DNA from: Polynucleobacter sp. HIN5
Lineage (GTDB): Bacteria; Pseudomonadota; Gammaproteobacteria; Burkholderiales; Burkholderiaceae
DNA: 64,000 nt
Reading direction: 5' to 3'
NCBI RefSeq assembly: GCF_030297555.1
Contig: NZ_AP028136.1
Location: 372,001-436,000 of the forward strand
Positions 1 to 7,612 of this stretch are shown here, in pieces; within the stretch, counting starts at the first letter, position 1, and every line of letters begins with the position of its first letter. The position numbers were made by a program, and so were the translations under genes. Under the pieces are notes generated by a model. That model worked only from the letters and a program-made list of their open reading frames with translations, did no database searches and was not told where the DNA came from.

Positions 1-1
1 T

Positions 2-304
2 AATTTCAAATCTGCAAATGAGCTTATAAAGCTACGAATTTATTTGGATTTTCTAAATGAAAAACTAAGATTTGATCCGCTTCATGATTTTAATGTCACC
101 TCAAATAGGAGCGATCAATCGGCAATAAGTAATGAAATTACTGCGCTTGAATTTACAAGATGTATCTTGTCTAATGGGGTGTTAGAAATCTGGGATAGTA
201 CTCATAGGCTTGGGTGTACGGAGGCATATATTCCAATAAATGCTATGGTTAATTTTGAGTATTTTGATGATCAAATTAATGAGTTAAAGGGAATGCTCAA
301 ATAA
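2..304 (+). CDS. Partial hypothetical protein, 5' end outside window
   Basis: The frame is open from base 2 to the stop at 302-304, giving about 100 residues. A TTG at 44 could start a shorter 86-aa form, but the open upstream frame suggests the gene begins left of the window. The visible protein is acidic and soluble, without a membrane segment or a recognisable motif. It lies in block A with the integrase and is probably an island gene of unknown function. The stop overlaps the first base of a 21-bp palindrome. Confidence 0.45.
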   Translation, partial: NFKSANELIKLRIYLDFLNEKLRFDPLHDFNVTSNRSDQSAISNEITALEFTRCILSNGVLEIWDSTHRLGCTEAYIPINAMVNFEYFDDQINELKGMLK

Positions 305-324
305 GCGTTACTTAAAGTAACGCT
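304..324. repeat. Palindromic repeat copy 1 (21 bp)
   Basis: AGCGTTACTT, one central A, then AAGTAACGCT: two perfect 10-base arms around one base. The same element recurs at 815-835, 2350-2370 and 28109-28129. It follows the partial gene directly. It lacks a T-run and has no loop for a normal hairpin, so it looks more like a protein-binding or dispersed repeat than a terminator. Confidence 0.85.
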
Positions 325-555
325 CACCCCTCCATTCTTCTCCATAAACCATCCAATAATCCCCACTCTTAGCCACAAGTTCTTTTGGCTAAATTGCCCC
401 CAGTAATTCATCCAATTAGGTTGTCCTAGCCTGGCTCTACAACCTATTAACAAACTCGATTTAAATTGATTGTTTATCCGAAAAGTAGGTCAAAACGCCT
501 ATCGTACGTATATGGGTTATCGATATTGATAGCCCCATATATACGGGAGAAGCAA

Positions 556-798
556 ATGAATCAAAGCAATCTTGCAGTTAATCAAGTTATCTCTTTTGAC
601 ACTTTAAAAACTTCAGCATATGCCAGTGCCAAGATTAATCTTGGTGATGAATTGGATATGGACGACTTGGTGGCGTTGTTTGCTGTGAATGACTATTTTC
701 AGCAAAGACTGGGGCATTCAGTGTTTTCTAGCATTGAAGTAGCTGGTATTGGCGATGCGCTAGAAAAGCATGGGATTATTTTCGTGGAGGCGCAATGA
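556..798 (+). CDS. Small island protein, 80 aa, unknown function
   Basis: The ATG at 556 follows a GGGAGA ribosome binding site, so it is preferred over an upstream in-frame start at 466. The protein is acidic and soluble. No family is recognised. Its stop overlaps the start of the next small ORF (ATGA at 795-798), the usual sign of translational coupling. It sits upstream of the integrase in the same direction, so it may be a small accessory or regulatory gene of the element, but nothing in the sequence shows its function. Confidence 0.6.
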   Translation: MNQSNLAVNQVISFDTLKTSAYASAKINLGDELDMDDLVALFAVNDYFQQRLGHSVFSSIEVAGIGDALEKHGIIFVEAQ

Positions 799-950
799 GT
801 GCTTGCGTAGATCAAGCGTTACTTCAAGTAACGCTACGAATTCCAAGAGAGCCCCAAGAGATCACCATGACATTCCAAGAATTACCATTAATCAGCCAGT
901 TTGCTTTGGACAAATTGATCAGGCGATTTGCCCAATACCGGTTGTCCTAA
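795..950 (+). CDS. Small overlapping ORF, 51 aa, unknown function
   Basis: It starts at the ATG of an ATGA overlap with the preceding gene and ends at TAA 948-950, just before the integrase. It contains the second copy of the 21-bp palindrome within its coding sequence, where it encodes a stretch reading QALLQVTLR. The C-terminal half (FALDKLIRRFAQYRLS) could form a basic amphipathic helix. No family is recognised. The coupling to the 80-aa gene is the main support. Confidence 0.5.
   Translation: MSACVDQALLQVTLRIPREPQEITMTFQELPLISQFALDKLIRRFAQYRLS
815..835. repeat. Palindromic repeat copy 2 (21 bp)
   Basis: Same arms as copy 1 (AGCGTTACTT and AAGTAACGCT) with a central C instead of A. Both arms are perfect. 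It lies inside the 51-aa ORF at 795-950. Confidence 0.85.
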
Positions 951-977
951 GCCGCTATCAGAAACTAAAGTTACTAT

Positions 978-2339
978 ATGCCGCAAATCGTTGAAACTAC
1001 CCATGAACTGCTGCCTAGAGAGCTAGTCATATATCGCCGTGAGCGGAGTGGCATTTGGCAATGTCGCTATAAGGTTGCTGGAGTCTGGCAAAGAGCTTCT
1101 ACTAAGCAGCGCAAATTAGAGTTGGCTAAAGATCGGGCTAAAGAGATCTTTTTTGAAGCGGAAATTCGTAATCGCTCTAATCTGCCAGTAATAACCCGCC
1201 GCTTTAAAGATATCGCCAAGTTAGCTGTTGAGCGTATGGAGCAAGAATTGTCTGCTGGTAAAGGCAAGGTGATCTATAGAGACTACATTCGGGTGATTAA
1301 GGATTACATCATTCCTTCATTGGGCAATCGCATGATTACTAATATTGACTACGAAGCTTTAGAGCAATTTGATCGTGATCGCATTGAGTTTATGGGCAAG
1401 GAGCCCACTTCTAGTACTTTACATACGCAAAATGCGGCAATGAACAGGGTATTTGATGAAGCAGTCATTCGGGGCTTTTTAACAGAGGCTAATCGTCCTA
1501 AGCTGGTAGCAAGTAGTGGTAAGAAGAGCGATCGCAGACCTGCTTTTGAATTGTATGAGCTAAAAGCGCTATTAGCTAATTTAGAACCTTGGATTGATGC
1601 TGCTCGCAATCTTGCTAGCCGTGAACGCAGATTAATCATGCGCGACTATATTGAGATGTTGGTAGATACTGGTGCAAGACCTGGTATTGAGTTATTGGAT
1701 ATTAAGTGGAAGCAAATCCGCTTCATGATGAGCCCTGCGTCCACTTTGACCGATCAAGTCGATGAGCACGGCAATCGAATTGAGGTACATAACCTAAACC
1801 GTAGTTGTGAACTTACTGTTACTGGAAAGACTGGCACCAGACAGATTATTGGAAGGCAACCCACAGTAAAGGTGCTAGAGCGCATTGCTAAAAGAAACTA
1901 TGGAGTAGATAGCTCATTAACTGATCCACTCAAAGACTTAATTAATCCTAATAATGAAGATTACGTTTTTAGGACTAAGGACAAAAAAGAGGATGTAAGC
2001 GAATCCTTTCAAAAGATGTTTATGTGTTTCTTAGAAGATCACAATTTGCTAAAGGATCCTAAGACTGAGCAAAAGCGGGTGTTTTATAGCTTGCGCCACA
2101 CTTACGCAACATTGGCATTAACCCATGATCGGGTACCTATTCATACTCTTGCCAAGCAAATGGGTACAAGTGTTGTTATGATTGAGCGTCACTATAGCCA
2201 TTTAAAAGTTATCCAGGCGGCTGAGCAATTGCGAGGCGCTGAAACTAGGCGGTTGATTGAGGCTGACGCTAAAGTGAGTGCAAGCTATCAAAGTAAAAAG
2301 CGAGGAAGGCAAGCCGGGCAAAAGCTATTAGCTGCTTAG
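978..2339 (+). CDS. Tyrosine recombinase/integrase of a tRNA-targeting element
   Basis: Site-specific recombinase of 453 aa expected to integrate and excise an element. The N-terminal part is a basic, arm-binding and core-binding type region. The catalytic domain shows the first Arg at 234 (TGARPG), the box II Arg-His at 373-374 (SLRHTYAT) and the nucleophilic Tyr at 406 within IERHYSHL. The classical first His of box II is Tyr here, in FYSLRH. It lies about 200 bp left of a tRNA 3' relic, which fits an integrase at the end of a tRNA-integrated island whose other end is left of the window. Bases 1056-1259 recur perfectly at 7775-7978. Confidence 0.92.
   Translation: MPQIVETTHELLPRELVIYRRERSGIWQCRYKVAGVWQRASTKQRKLELAKDRAKEIFFEAEIRNRSNLPVITRRFKDIAKLAVERMEQELSAGKGKVIYRDYIRVIKDYIIPSLGNRMITNIDYEALEQFDRDRIEFMGKEPTSSTLHTQNAAMNRVFDEAVIRGFLTEANRPKLVASSGKKSDRRPAFELYELKALLANLEPWIDAARNLASRERRLIMRDYIEMLVDTGARPGIELLDIKWKQIRFMMSPASTLTDQVDEHGNRIEVHNLNRSCELTVTGKTGTRQIIGRQPTVKVLERIAKRNYGVDSSLTDPLKDLINPNNEDYVFRTKDKKEDVSESFQKMFMCFLEDHNLLKDPKTEQKRVFYSLRHTYATLALTHDRVPIHTLAKQMGTSVVMIERHYSHLKVIQAAEQLRGAETRRLIEADAKVSASYQSKKRGRQAGQKLLAA
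1056..1259 (+). repeat. Perfect 204-bp direct repeat, copy 1 (inside integrase)
   Basis: Bases 1056-1259 are identical to 7775-7978 by line-by-line comparison, with mismatches immediately on both sides (T/C on the left, A/G on the right). Here the repeat encodes about residues 27-94 of the integrase. The second copy is inside a chimeric ORF 6.7 kb away. Confidence 0.95.
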
Positions 2340-2349
2340 ATTGGTTGCA

Positions 2350-2370
2350 AACGTTACTTAAAGTAACGCT
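2350..2370. repeat. Palindromic repeat copy 3 (one mismatch)
   Basis: AACGTTACTT, central A, then AAGTAACGCT. It differs from copies 1 and 2 at one base in the left arm. It begins 10 bases after the integrase stop codon. Confidence 0.75.
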
Positions 2371-2463
2371 TACGATTTAAAGCTCTAACGACCAACGGAT
2401 TAAAAGGAAATTGTTCCACATAAATCACTTATAAATTCAATGAGTTACAAGGGTCAAAATGCG

Positions 2464-2483
2464 GTGTGCAATAAAGTGTGCAA
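2464..2483. repeat. Paired GTGTGCAA direct repeats beside the tRNA relic
   Basis: GTGTGCAA occurs at 2464-2471 and again at 2476-2483, between the integrase gene and the tRNA relic. Short direct repeats next to a crossover site are typical integrase arm-binding sites, but no protein binding can be shown from sequence alone. Confidence 0.35.
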
Positions 2484-2545
2484 CGGATTTTGGTGCAAAG
2501 TTCGAATCTGTGGACTGGATTTCTAACTTTTCAACCCTCGATAGG

Positions 2546-2573
2546 GCTGGTTCGATTCCGCTCCGGGCCACCA
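2546..2573 (+). other. tRNA 3' relic 1 (probable attachment site)
   Basis: A TTCGATT T-loop is followed by CCGCT, an acceptor strand CCGGGCC, A and CCA. No matching 5' acceptor (GGCCCGG) or D-arm lies upstream, and the 5' T-stem GCTGG pairs with one internal mismatch, so this is only the 3' end of a tRNA gene. A terminator-like hairpin follows. A 3' fragment at the right end of integrase-bearing DNA is the pattern left by tRNA-targeted integration. The tRNA identity cannot be read. Confidence 0.7.
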
Positions 2574-2583
2574 AGAACTCAAA

Positions 2584-2618
2584 CAGTCGCCTTTCGGCGG
2601 CTGTTTTCGTTTTCACTC
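2584..2618 (+). terminator. Rho-independent terminator after tRNA relic 1
   Basis: The stem around CAGTCGCC and GGCGGCTG, with a TTTC loop, is followed by TTTTCGTTTT. It is the natural terminator of the tRNA gene whose 3' end is preserved. The stretch 2619-2739 holds nothing else I can support. Confidence 0.7.
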
Positions 2619-2739
2619 TCCATTCACAGCCCTAGACGCTGTTCGACTTTGTCTACCGCTGTCTATTTGCCTTAACTCTGTCTAACCGTGAGAACCATCT
2701 ATGGTGTGTATTTGTAATGTCGTTTTAAACGACAAAACA

Positions 2740-3090
2740 TTACAACAGCTGAACCTCAAAGTTTTTCATCAACAAAGCAAATAAACCAAAGCAGATAACA
2801 GTGACAACTATGCTTGCCCCCATTGCCATCCAAAAACCTAGTTTAGGTAGCAGGTAGGGGAATAGTAGAAACATTGGCAGCGTCGGAATCACATACCAAA
2901 ATGTGTAATAGGCATGATTTGCTATTTTCTCTTCAGGTTGGCTTTCAACATAAAGCCAAGTCAGGGTAAGTAGTGTCATCAGCGGCAATGCCGCAATGAA
3001 TCCGCCTAACTTATCGCTTCGCTTGGCAACTTCGCTAATGAATACAACCATCCCGGCTGTTAGTAAGTATTTGGTGATTAACCAAGTCAT
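2740..3090 (-). CDS. DUF3147-like small membrane protein
   Basis: A 116-aa inner-membrane protein with about four hydrophobic helices. The ATG at 3090 is preceded on the minus strand by GGGAGG at good spacing, so it is chosen over an in-frame start 48 bases upstream. Motifs such as VAKRSDKLGGFIAALPL and the overall length match the DUF3147 family, whose function is unknown. It is divergent from the copper operon, first gene after tRNA relic 1. A palindrome GTCGTTT-T-AAACGAC lies just beyond its stop at about 2718-2732. Confidence 0.75.
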   Translation of the reverse strand: MTWLITKYLLTAGMVVFISEVAKRSDKLGGFIAALPLMTLLTLTWLYVESQPEEKIANHAYYTFWYVIPTLPMFLLFPYLLPKLGFWMAMGASIVVTVICFGLFALLMKNFEVQLL

Positions 3091-3195
3091 CAAGGCCTCC
3101 CAATGGTTTAGGGTAAATAATGGCGAAAAATTTAACATTTACCAAGCAAAGAGTTACCTAAACATTACGTTGAAAATTGTGCTACCATAATTCAT

Positions 3196-3540
3196 ATGTT
3201 GAGAAAGATATTTTTAATTTCGCTGGTATTGCTTTTGCCAGTCCAGGCATGGGCGGGATTAGATATGTCATTTAAACATCAAACCAATATGGCTGGTGTA
3301 GAGGCAAAAGAAATTTCTCATAATTGCCACCAAGCCTCAGCTTCAAATGAAGAGGGCGCCAAACTAAGCGCTAAGTCCGAGGGTAATGGTTGTAACTCCT
3401 GCGCACTTTGTGTTGGATTTGGTTTCATTCCCACTCATTCCAGCTTTGATCAAATCACATTGACTGCGATTTTTAATTCCGGTAAGACTAGTTTTGCTAG
3501 TCGTGATCTCTCTGCTCTAATCAAACCACCCATTCTTTAA
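3196..3540 (+). CDS. Periplasmic Cys/His-rich protein, DUF2946/CzcI-like
   Basis: A 114-aa protein with a clear signal peptide (residues 1-20, ending AWA). The mature part has an HNCH motif near residue 43 and a NGCNSCALCVGF cluster near residue 64, and ends in a KPPIL tail. Signal peptide, cysteine cluster and a Pro-rich tail are typical of the small periplasmic proteins that lead Cu and Czc resistance operons. It is the first gene of the operon running to 7518. A metal-sensing or metal-binding role is inferred from these features and the neighbours. Confidence 0.6.
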   Translation: MLRKIFLISLVLLLPVQAWAGLDMSFKHQTNMAGVEAKEISHNCHQASASNEEGAKLSAKSEGNGCNSCALCVGFGFIPTHSSFDQITLTAIFNSGKTSFASRDLSALIKPPIL

Positions 3541-3558
3541 CTCTTCTAGCATAAGTCC

Positions 3559-3573
3559 GCCCAAAATTTGGGC
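3559..3573. other. Short palindrome between operon genes 1 and 2
   Basis: GCCCAAA-A-TTTGGGC forms perfect 7-base arms between the leader-type gene and the TolC-like gene. The run of T after it is weak (TAAATTCTT), so it could be an attenuator, an mRNA-stability element or chance. Confidence 0.3.
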
Positions 3574-3596
3574 TAAATTCTTATTGGAGAGTTAAA

Positions 3597-4568
3597 TTGA
3601 AAAAAATTGTTATTGCTGTACTAAGCCTTGCTATATCTCAGGCATTTGCTAATCCATCTTCATGGATTGAGCAAAACAAACTTGTTGGTGAAATAGGGGG
3701 TTGGAGGGTTTACTCAAAGGAGCAAGTCGTACGCGAGAGCCCTGCCAATCAAAATATATTTACTTTGAATCAGGCAATTGAGAGAGCATTAAATCAACAG
3801 CTTGATTGGACTAATTATCTTCGTGGCTCCGAGTCAACATCTGACTACTATCTCTTAACGCCTGCGCAACGCTCAGCATTACAAAAGCGTTCATCAATTA
3901 TTTACGAGACGACTAAGTCATATTATGAGTTTGTAGCACTTAAAGAAAAGCTGATACATATGGAAGATGTTCTTGATGCTGTAGAGGCAGCGTCTGAGTT
4001 CAGTGCTCGTATGTACAAGGTTGGGAACATTAATGAGCTGGCGCTTTTGAAGCAGAACAAGGCTTTATACAAAAAAAGGCTTGAATACAAAGCATTACAG
4101 GGAAAATATCTAGAGGCAAAGGAGCGCTTTATTCAGCGCATGAACTTTGATGATCGCGATGTCAGAGTGGATGTTGATGCTCGTTTACCAGAACCTCCCA
4201 AAGAGCAAAGAAAGTTAAGCGCTAGAGAGTTAAAAGCTATTGGGCTAGGGGACATCAATAATCCAGAGTCAGTAAAAACTCGCTCAACAGCACGCCTCTC
4301 TTATGAAAGCTATTTAGAAAAATATCAGGGCGTTAAATCATATAAAGAAGAAATCTTACCAACTCAGAAGAAAATTTCTGAAGAGAATTTACTGAGATAC
4401 AACGGCATGCTCATTGATGTGTTTCATTTGCTAGAAGATGTAGAAACTCAAAGTAAAACTGTGATGGACTATATCGATGTCAATACAGCTTTTTTAATTC
4501 AGTCTGCTCGATTAGACAAAGATCTAATGGATGTCCAGATGGATTTCTCAAATATTAATGTGAGGTAA
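3597..4568 (+). CDS. TolC-family outer-membrane efflux-like protein, short
   Basis: A 323-aa protein starting at TTG 3597 behind GGAGAG, with a signal peptide ending AFA. The long helical segments (residues about 90-180 and 225-310) and the pattern SARMYKVGNINELALLKQNKALYKKRLEY match the helical repeats of TolC-family proteins. It is about 100 residues shorter than usual. It belongs to the copper operon, but no RND pump or adaptor lies beside it, so either it pairs with a pump encoded elsewhere or it has a different role. Family call is firm; role is inferred. Confidence 0.75.
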   Translation: MKKIVIAVLSLAISQAFANPSSWIEQNKLVGEIGGWRVYSKEQVVRESPANQNIFTLNQAIERALNQQLDWTNYLRGSESTSDYYLLTPAQRSALQKRSSIIYETTKSYYEFVALKEKLIHMEDVLDAVEAASEFSARMYKVGNINELALLKQNKALYKKRLEYKALQGKYLEAKERFIQRMNFDDRDVRVDVDARLPEPPKEQRKLSARELKAIGLGDINNPESVKTRSTARLSYESYLEKYQGVKSYKEEILPTQKKISEENLLRYNGMLIDVFHLLEDVETQSKTVMDYIDVNTAFLIQSARLDKDLMDVQMDFSNINVR

Positions 4569-4571
4569 TTA

Positions 4572-5975
4572 ATGAACACACGTAGAAAATTTTTAACTGG
4601 GGCGGCAGTGACAATGGCTGCGGCTGGTGTGAGTCGTCATGCTTTAGCAGGTTTGCCTGAGCCAGTAATCCAAAATAGTCCCAATACGCAAAAACCATTG
4701 ATACCGAATAGTGGCCGAGACTACAACCCAGTTGTGACTTTAAATGGATGGACCTTGCCATGGAGAATGAACAATGGCGTTAAAGAATTCCATCTTGTTG
4801 CTGAGCCTGTAGTGCGAGAAATGGCGCCAGGGTTTAAAGCACATTTATGGGGTTATAACGGTCAATCCCCAGGCCCAACGATTGAAGTGGTGGAAGGTGA
4901 CAAGGTCAGAATTTTTGTCACAAATAAGCTGCCCGAGCACACATCGATACACTGGCATGGCCAACGTCTACCGAATGGTATGGATGGGGTGGCTGGACTA
5001 AATCAGCCGGCAATACCATCAGGCAAGACATTTGTGTATGAATTCACAGCTCGTCGCCCTGGTACGTTCATGTATCACCCTCATGCTGATGAAATGACTC
5101 AAATGGCAATGGGAATGATGGGTTTTTGGGTCACTCACCCGAAAGAGAAGCATCCAGACATTGATGAGGTGAATCGTGATTTTTGTTTTCTTTTGAACTC
5201 ATTTGATATTGATCCAGGAAGCTACACACCTAAGCCAGCAACAATGTTGGACTTCAACATTTGGGCGTGGAATAGCCGAGTTTTTCCTGGCATTGATACC
5301 CTAAATGTCCGCTTGAATGACAAAGTTCGTATCCGTGTCGGTAATTTGACGATGACGAATCATCCTATTCATTTACATGGGCATGAATTTCATATTACCG
5401 GGACTGATGGTGGACCAACCCCAAAAGCAACCCGTTGGTATGAAGTCACCACAGATGTGGCAGTGGGTCAAATGCGTCAAATTGAATTTTTGGCAGATGA
5501 AGAAGGTGATTGGGCATTTCATTGTCATAAGAGTCATCACACCATGAATGCTATGGGTCATGATCTTGCTAATTTAATTGGTGTGGATCATCGGGGATTG
5601 GCTGGAAAGATAAAGAAGATTATTCCAGGCTACATGGCTATGGGTGAGCGAGGTATGGCTGATATGACGGAGATGGAGATGCCATTGCCTGTTAATACTA
5701 TTCCAATGATGACGGGTGATGGCCCTTATGGCTCGCTTGAAATGGGTGGCATGTTTACTGTATTAAAGGTTCGGAAAGATCAAGCGCCTAACGACTATAA
5801 AAATTCTGGTTGGTTTAAACAGCCAGCAGGCACAAGGGCGTATGAGTGGAAGGGCGCCATGCCCGCAGCCAAGCGCAGTAATAATGCTGGCGAATCAGCG
5901 ATGAATCGCGTTCAATCCAAACCCGAGGTAGAAGTACAGGTTAAAAAGCCAGGCACTACTAATCACAAACACTAG
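4572..5975 (+). CDS. Multicopper oxidase, Tat-exported (CopA/CumA type)
   Basis: A 467-aa periplasmic oxidase, likely oxidising Cu(I) to the less toxic Cu(II). The N-terminus is a twin-arginine signal (RRKFLTG at residues 4-10). All copper-site motifs are present: HWHG at 127-130, HPH at 169-171, HPIHLHGHEF from 264, and HCHKSH from 317 with a nearby Met as type 1 ligand. The tail from about 350 is rich in Met (MGERGMADMTEMEMP), fitting Cu(I) capture. It starts 4 bases after the TolC-like gene and is followed 9 bases later by a cupredoxin. Confidence 0.92.
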   Translation: MNTRRKFLTGAAVTMAAAGVSRHALAGLPEPVIQNSPNTQKPLIPNSGRDYNPVVTLNGWTLPWRMNNGVKEFHLVAEPVVREMAPGFKAHLWGYNGQSPGPTIEVVEGDKVRIFVTNKLPEHTSIHWHGQRLPNGMDGVAGLNQPAIPSGKTFVYEFTARRPGTFMYHPHADEMTQMAMGMMGFWVTHPKEKHPDIDEVNRDFCFLLNSFDIDPGSYTPKPATMLDFNIWAWNSRVFPGIDTLNVRLNDKVRIRVGNLTMTNHPIHLHGHEFHITGTDGGPTPKATRWYEVTTDVAVGQMRQIEFLADEEGDWAFHCHKSHHTMNAMGHDLANLIGVDHRGLAGKIKKIIPGYMAMGERGMADMTEMEMPLPVNTIPMMTGDGPYGSLEMGGMFTVLKVRKDQAPNDYKNSGWFKQPAGTRAYEWKGAMPAAKRSNNAGESAMNRVQSKPEVEVQVKKPGTTNHKH

Positions 5976-5984
5976 GAGCAAGCA

Positions 5985-6461
5985 ATGAAAATAATTTTTT
6001 TAATGATTAGCTTAGCAATCTCTCAGCTTAGCTTTGCGCATGGGGATCAGCATAAGAAAATGAATCAACAGGCATCCTTTCAACAAGAGGAGTGGGGTAT
6101 TGGCGGCACAAAGGATGAAGTGAATCGAACCATCGCTATATCAATGGGCGATGATATGAAATTTAAGCCAGAAAAAATCAATATCAAGGTTGGTGAAACC
6201 ATACGCTTTGAGATTAAAAATAACGGAAAGCTGTTGCACGAAATGGTAATTGGCACAAAGCAAATGCTTGATAAGCATGCCGAGATGATGGTAAAGCATC
6301 CCAATATGGAGCATGATGAACCCTACATGGCACATATCTCACCTGGTAAAAAAGGTGAAATTATTTGGAAATTTAATCGTGCTGGAAGTTTTGATTTTGC
6401 TTGCTTGATTGCCGGGCACTATCAGGCTGGAATGGTTGGAAAGATTGAGGTGCAGCAATGA
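5985..6461 (+). CDS. Periplasmic cupredoxin
   Basis: A 158-aa blue-copper-type protein with a signal peptide (cleavage near SFA-HG). The type 1 copper ligands are visible as His85 (LLHEM), Cys140, His145 and Met150 in the segment CLIAGHYQAGM. A Met/His-rich insert at residues 94-117 could bind extra copper. It follows the oxidase with an AGGAG site and overlaps the CusF-like gene by ATGA, so it may deliver electrons or copper to the oxidase. Confidence 0.88.
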   Translation: MKIIFLMISLAISQLSFAHGDQHKKMNQQASFQQEEWGIGGTKDEVNRTIAISMGDDMKFKPEKINIKVGETIRFEIKNNGKLLHEMVIGTKQMLDKHAEMMVKHPNMEHDEPYMAHISPGKKGEIIWKFNRAGSFDFACLIAGHYQAGMVGKIEVQQ

Positions 6462-6736
6462 AAAAAATAATAACCGTAATGATGTGTTTGGCTAGTTTTG
6501 CCGTCGGAGCTACCGAGTGGACTAAGGGCGAAATTCGTCGTGTTGATGCTGAAAATAAGAAAGTCACCATCAAGCATGAGGAAATTAAGAGCCTTGATAT
6601 GGCGCCGATGTCCATGGTTTTTAATGTTGAGACTACAGAAGTTTTAAAGGGAGTTAACCCTGGGGATCAAGTTGAATTTGTAGCGGAGCAAAAGGGAACA
6701 AAATTATTCGCAAAGCAGTTTAGAAAAGTTCAGTAG
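6458..6736 (+). CDS. CusF-like periplasmic copper-binding protein
   Basis: A 92-aa protein with a signal peptide (ends VGA) and one OB-fold domain. The Cu(I) ligand pattern is HEEIKSLDMAPMSMVF with His40, Met51 and Met53. The Trp that caps copper in Escherichia coli CusF is Met48 here, a variation common in CusF-like proteins. Translationally coupled to the cupredoxin by a 4-base overlap. It probably passes Cu(I) between periplasmic partners. Confidence 0.88.
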   Translation: MKKIITVMMCLASFAVGATEWTKGEIRRVDAENKKVTIKHEEIKSLDMAPMSMVFNVETTEVLKGVNPGDQVEFVAEQKGTKLFAKQFRKVQ

Positions 6737-6745
6737 GAGGCCCAA

Positions 6746-7240
6746 TTGAATTTAATTAAAGATGAAGTGATGAATACTGTTAGATTGGTAAATCAACAAA
6801 GAAGGCTTATTTCGTTTGGCCTAGCTTTATTGCCGACATTGAGTTTTGCTGTGACTGAAAAGCCAGTTATTACGATGTGGAAGAGCCCTACCTGTGGTTG
6901 TTGTAAAGACTGGGCTGACCATGTAGAAAAGAATGGCTTTGCTGTTAAGACTTATACAGATGGAAATGATGAAATTCGTAAGAAGTTAGGTATGCCTATT
7001 CAGTTTGGGTCTTGTCACACAGCCTTAATTGATGGTTATGCCATTGAAGGCCATGTTCCTGCTAAAGAAATCAAGCGACTGCTAGTTGAAAAACCCAAAG
7101 CAATTGGATTAACAGTTCCTGCTATGCCAGTTGGCTCCCCTGGTATGGATGGGCCTGAGTACAAGGGCAGAAAAGACCCCTACGATGTTTTGTTAATTGG
7201 ATTAAATGGTAAGCCCAGCGTTTATCAATCCTACAGATAA
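6746..7240 (+). CDS. DUF411 metal-binding protein
   Basis: A 164-aa exported protein. The TTG at 6746 lies 5 bases after GGAGG and is chosen; ATG 6770 is an alternative. After a signal-like segment (about residues 20-36) comes SPTCGCCKDW (Cys50, Cys52, Cys53), a thioredoxin-like cysteine motif, then FGSCHTALIDGYAIEGHVP, both hallmarks of DUF411. DUF411 genes are common in copper resistance operons; the molecular role is not established. Sits between the CusF-like and HMA genes. Confidence 0.88.
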   Translation: MNLIKDEVMNTVRLVNQQRRLISFGLALLPTLSFAVTEKPVITMWKSPTCGCCKDWADHVEKNGFAVKTYTDGNDEIRKKLGMPIQFGSCHTALIDGYAIEGHVPAKEIKRLLVEKPKAIGLTVPAMPVGSPGMDGPEYKGRKDPYDVLLIGLNGKPSVYQSYR

Positions 7241-7251
7241 AGGAATTTGAG

Positions 7252-7518
7252 ATGAGCGAAATCAATTTAGATGTAAGTGGTATGACTTGTGGCTCTTGCG
7301 TTAAACATGTCACTAACACACTTAAACCATTGGAGGGTGTACAGGATGTATCTGTGGACTTAGCTACTGGAAAAGTTAAGGTGACAAGGGCTACTGATAA
7401 GGCGGATGACTTAATTGCGGCCTTAATAGAGGACGGTTACCCAGCTCAACTGGATACTGGTGGCACTACTCAGGCCAAGCAAGGTGGCGGCTGTGGTGGT
7501 GGGTGTAAGTGTTCATGA
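7252..7518 (+). CDS. Heavy-metal-associated (HMA) copper chaperone, CopZ-like
   Basis: An 88-aa cytoplasmic protein with the ferredoxin-like HMA fold and GMTCGSC (Cys13, Cys16) as metal site. Unlike plain CopZ it carries a Gly/Cys tail (GGGCGGGCKCS) that adds four potential thiol ligands. Last gene of the copper operon, 11 bases after DUF411, followed by a terminator. It likely buffers cytosolic Cu(I) or hands it to an ATPase; none is encoded within the operon, and the nearest (8606) is of the Cd/Pb/Zn type. Confidence 0.9.
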   Translation: MSEINLDVSGMTCGSCVKHVTNTLKPLEGVQDVSVDLATGKVKVTRATDKADDLIAALIEDGYPAQLDTGGTTQAKQGGGCGGGCKCS

Positions 7519-7544
7519 TGTCGTTTTAAAAGACATTTTTTTAT
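7517..7544 (+). terminator. Terminator of the copper operon
   Basis: ATGTC, then GTTTTAAAA, then GACAT followed by a T-run (7535-7541). It starts at the stop codon of the HMA gene. It resembles the palindrome at about 2718-2732 on the far side of the copper operon. Confidence 0.6.
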
Positions 7545-7612
7545 ATCGGTTGTCCAAATAAAGCGCTGAAAATAAACTTGCTGTATGAGTTCAAAACTTT
7601 TACAGCAAATTC

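Noticed and set aside
271..453. 60-aa minus-strand ORF after the first gene
   Set aside because: It runs through the palindrome and overlaps the end of the partial gene. Another minus frame there (ending at 308) looks more protein-like but has an in-frame amber stop, so at most this is a decayed gene.
770..994. 74-aa ORF between the small genes and the integrase
   Set aside because: It overlaps the better-supported coupled ORF 795-950 in another frame and has odd composition.
2532..2548. Class II tRNA variable arm (CCCT-CGAT-AGGG) in relic 1
   Set aside because: The hairpin exists, but the flanking T-stem and anticodon stem do not pair, so it is more likely chance in element DNA.
2478..2675. 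65-aa ORF across tRNA relic 1 and its terminator
   Set aside because: It reads through a tRNA end and a hairpin; no ribosome binding site.
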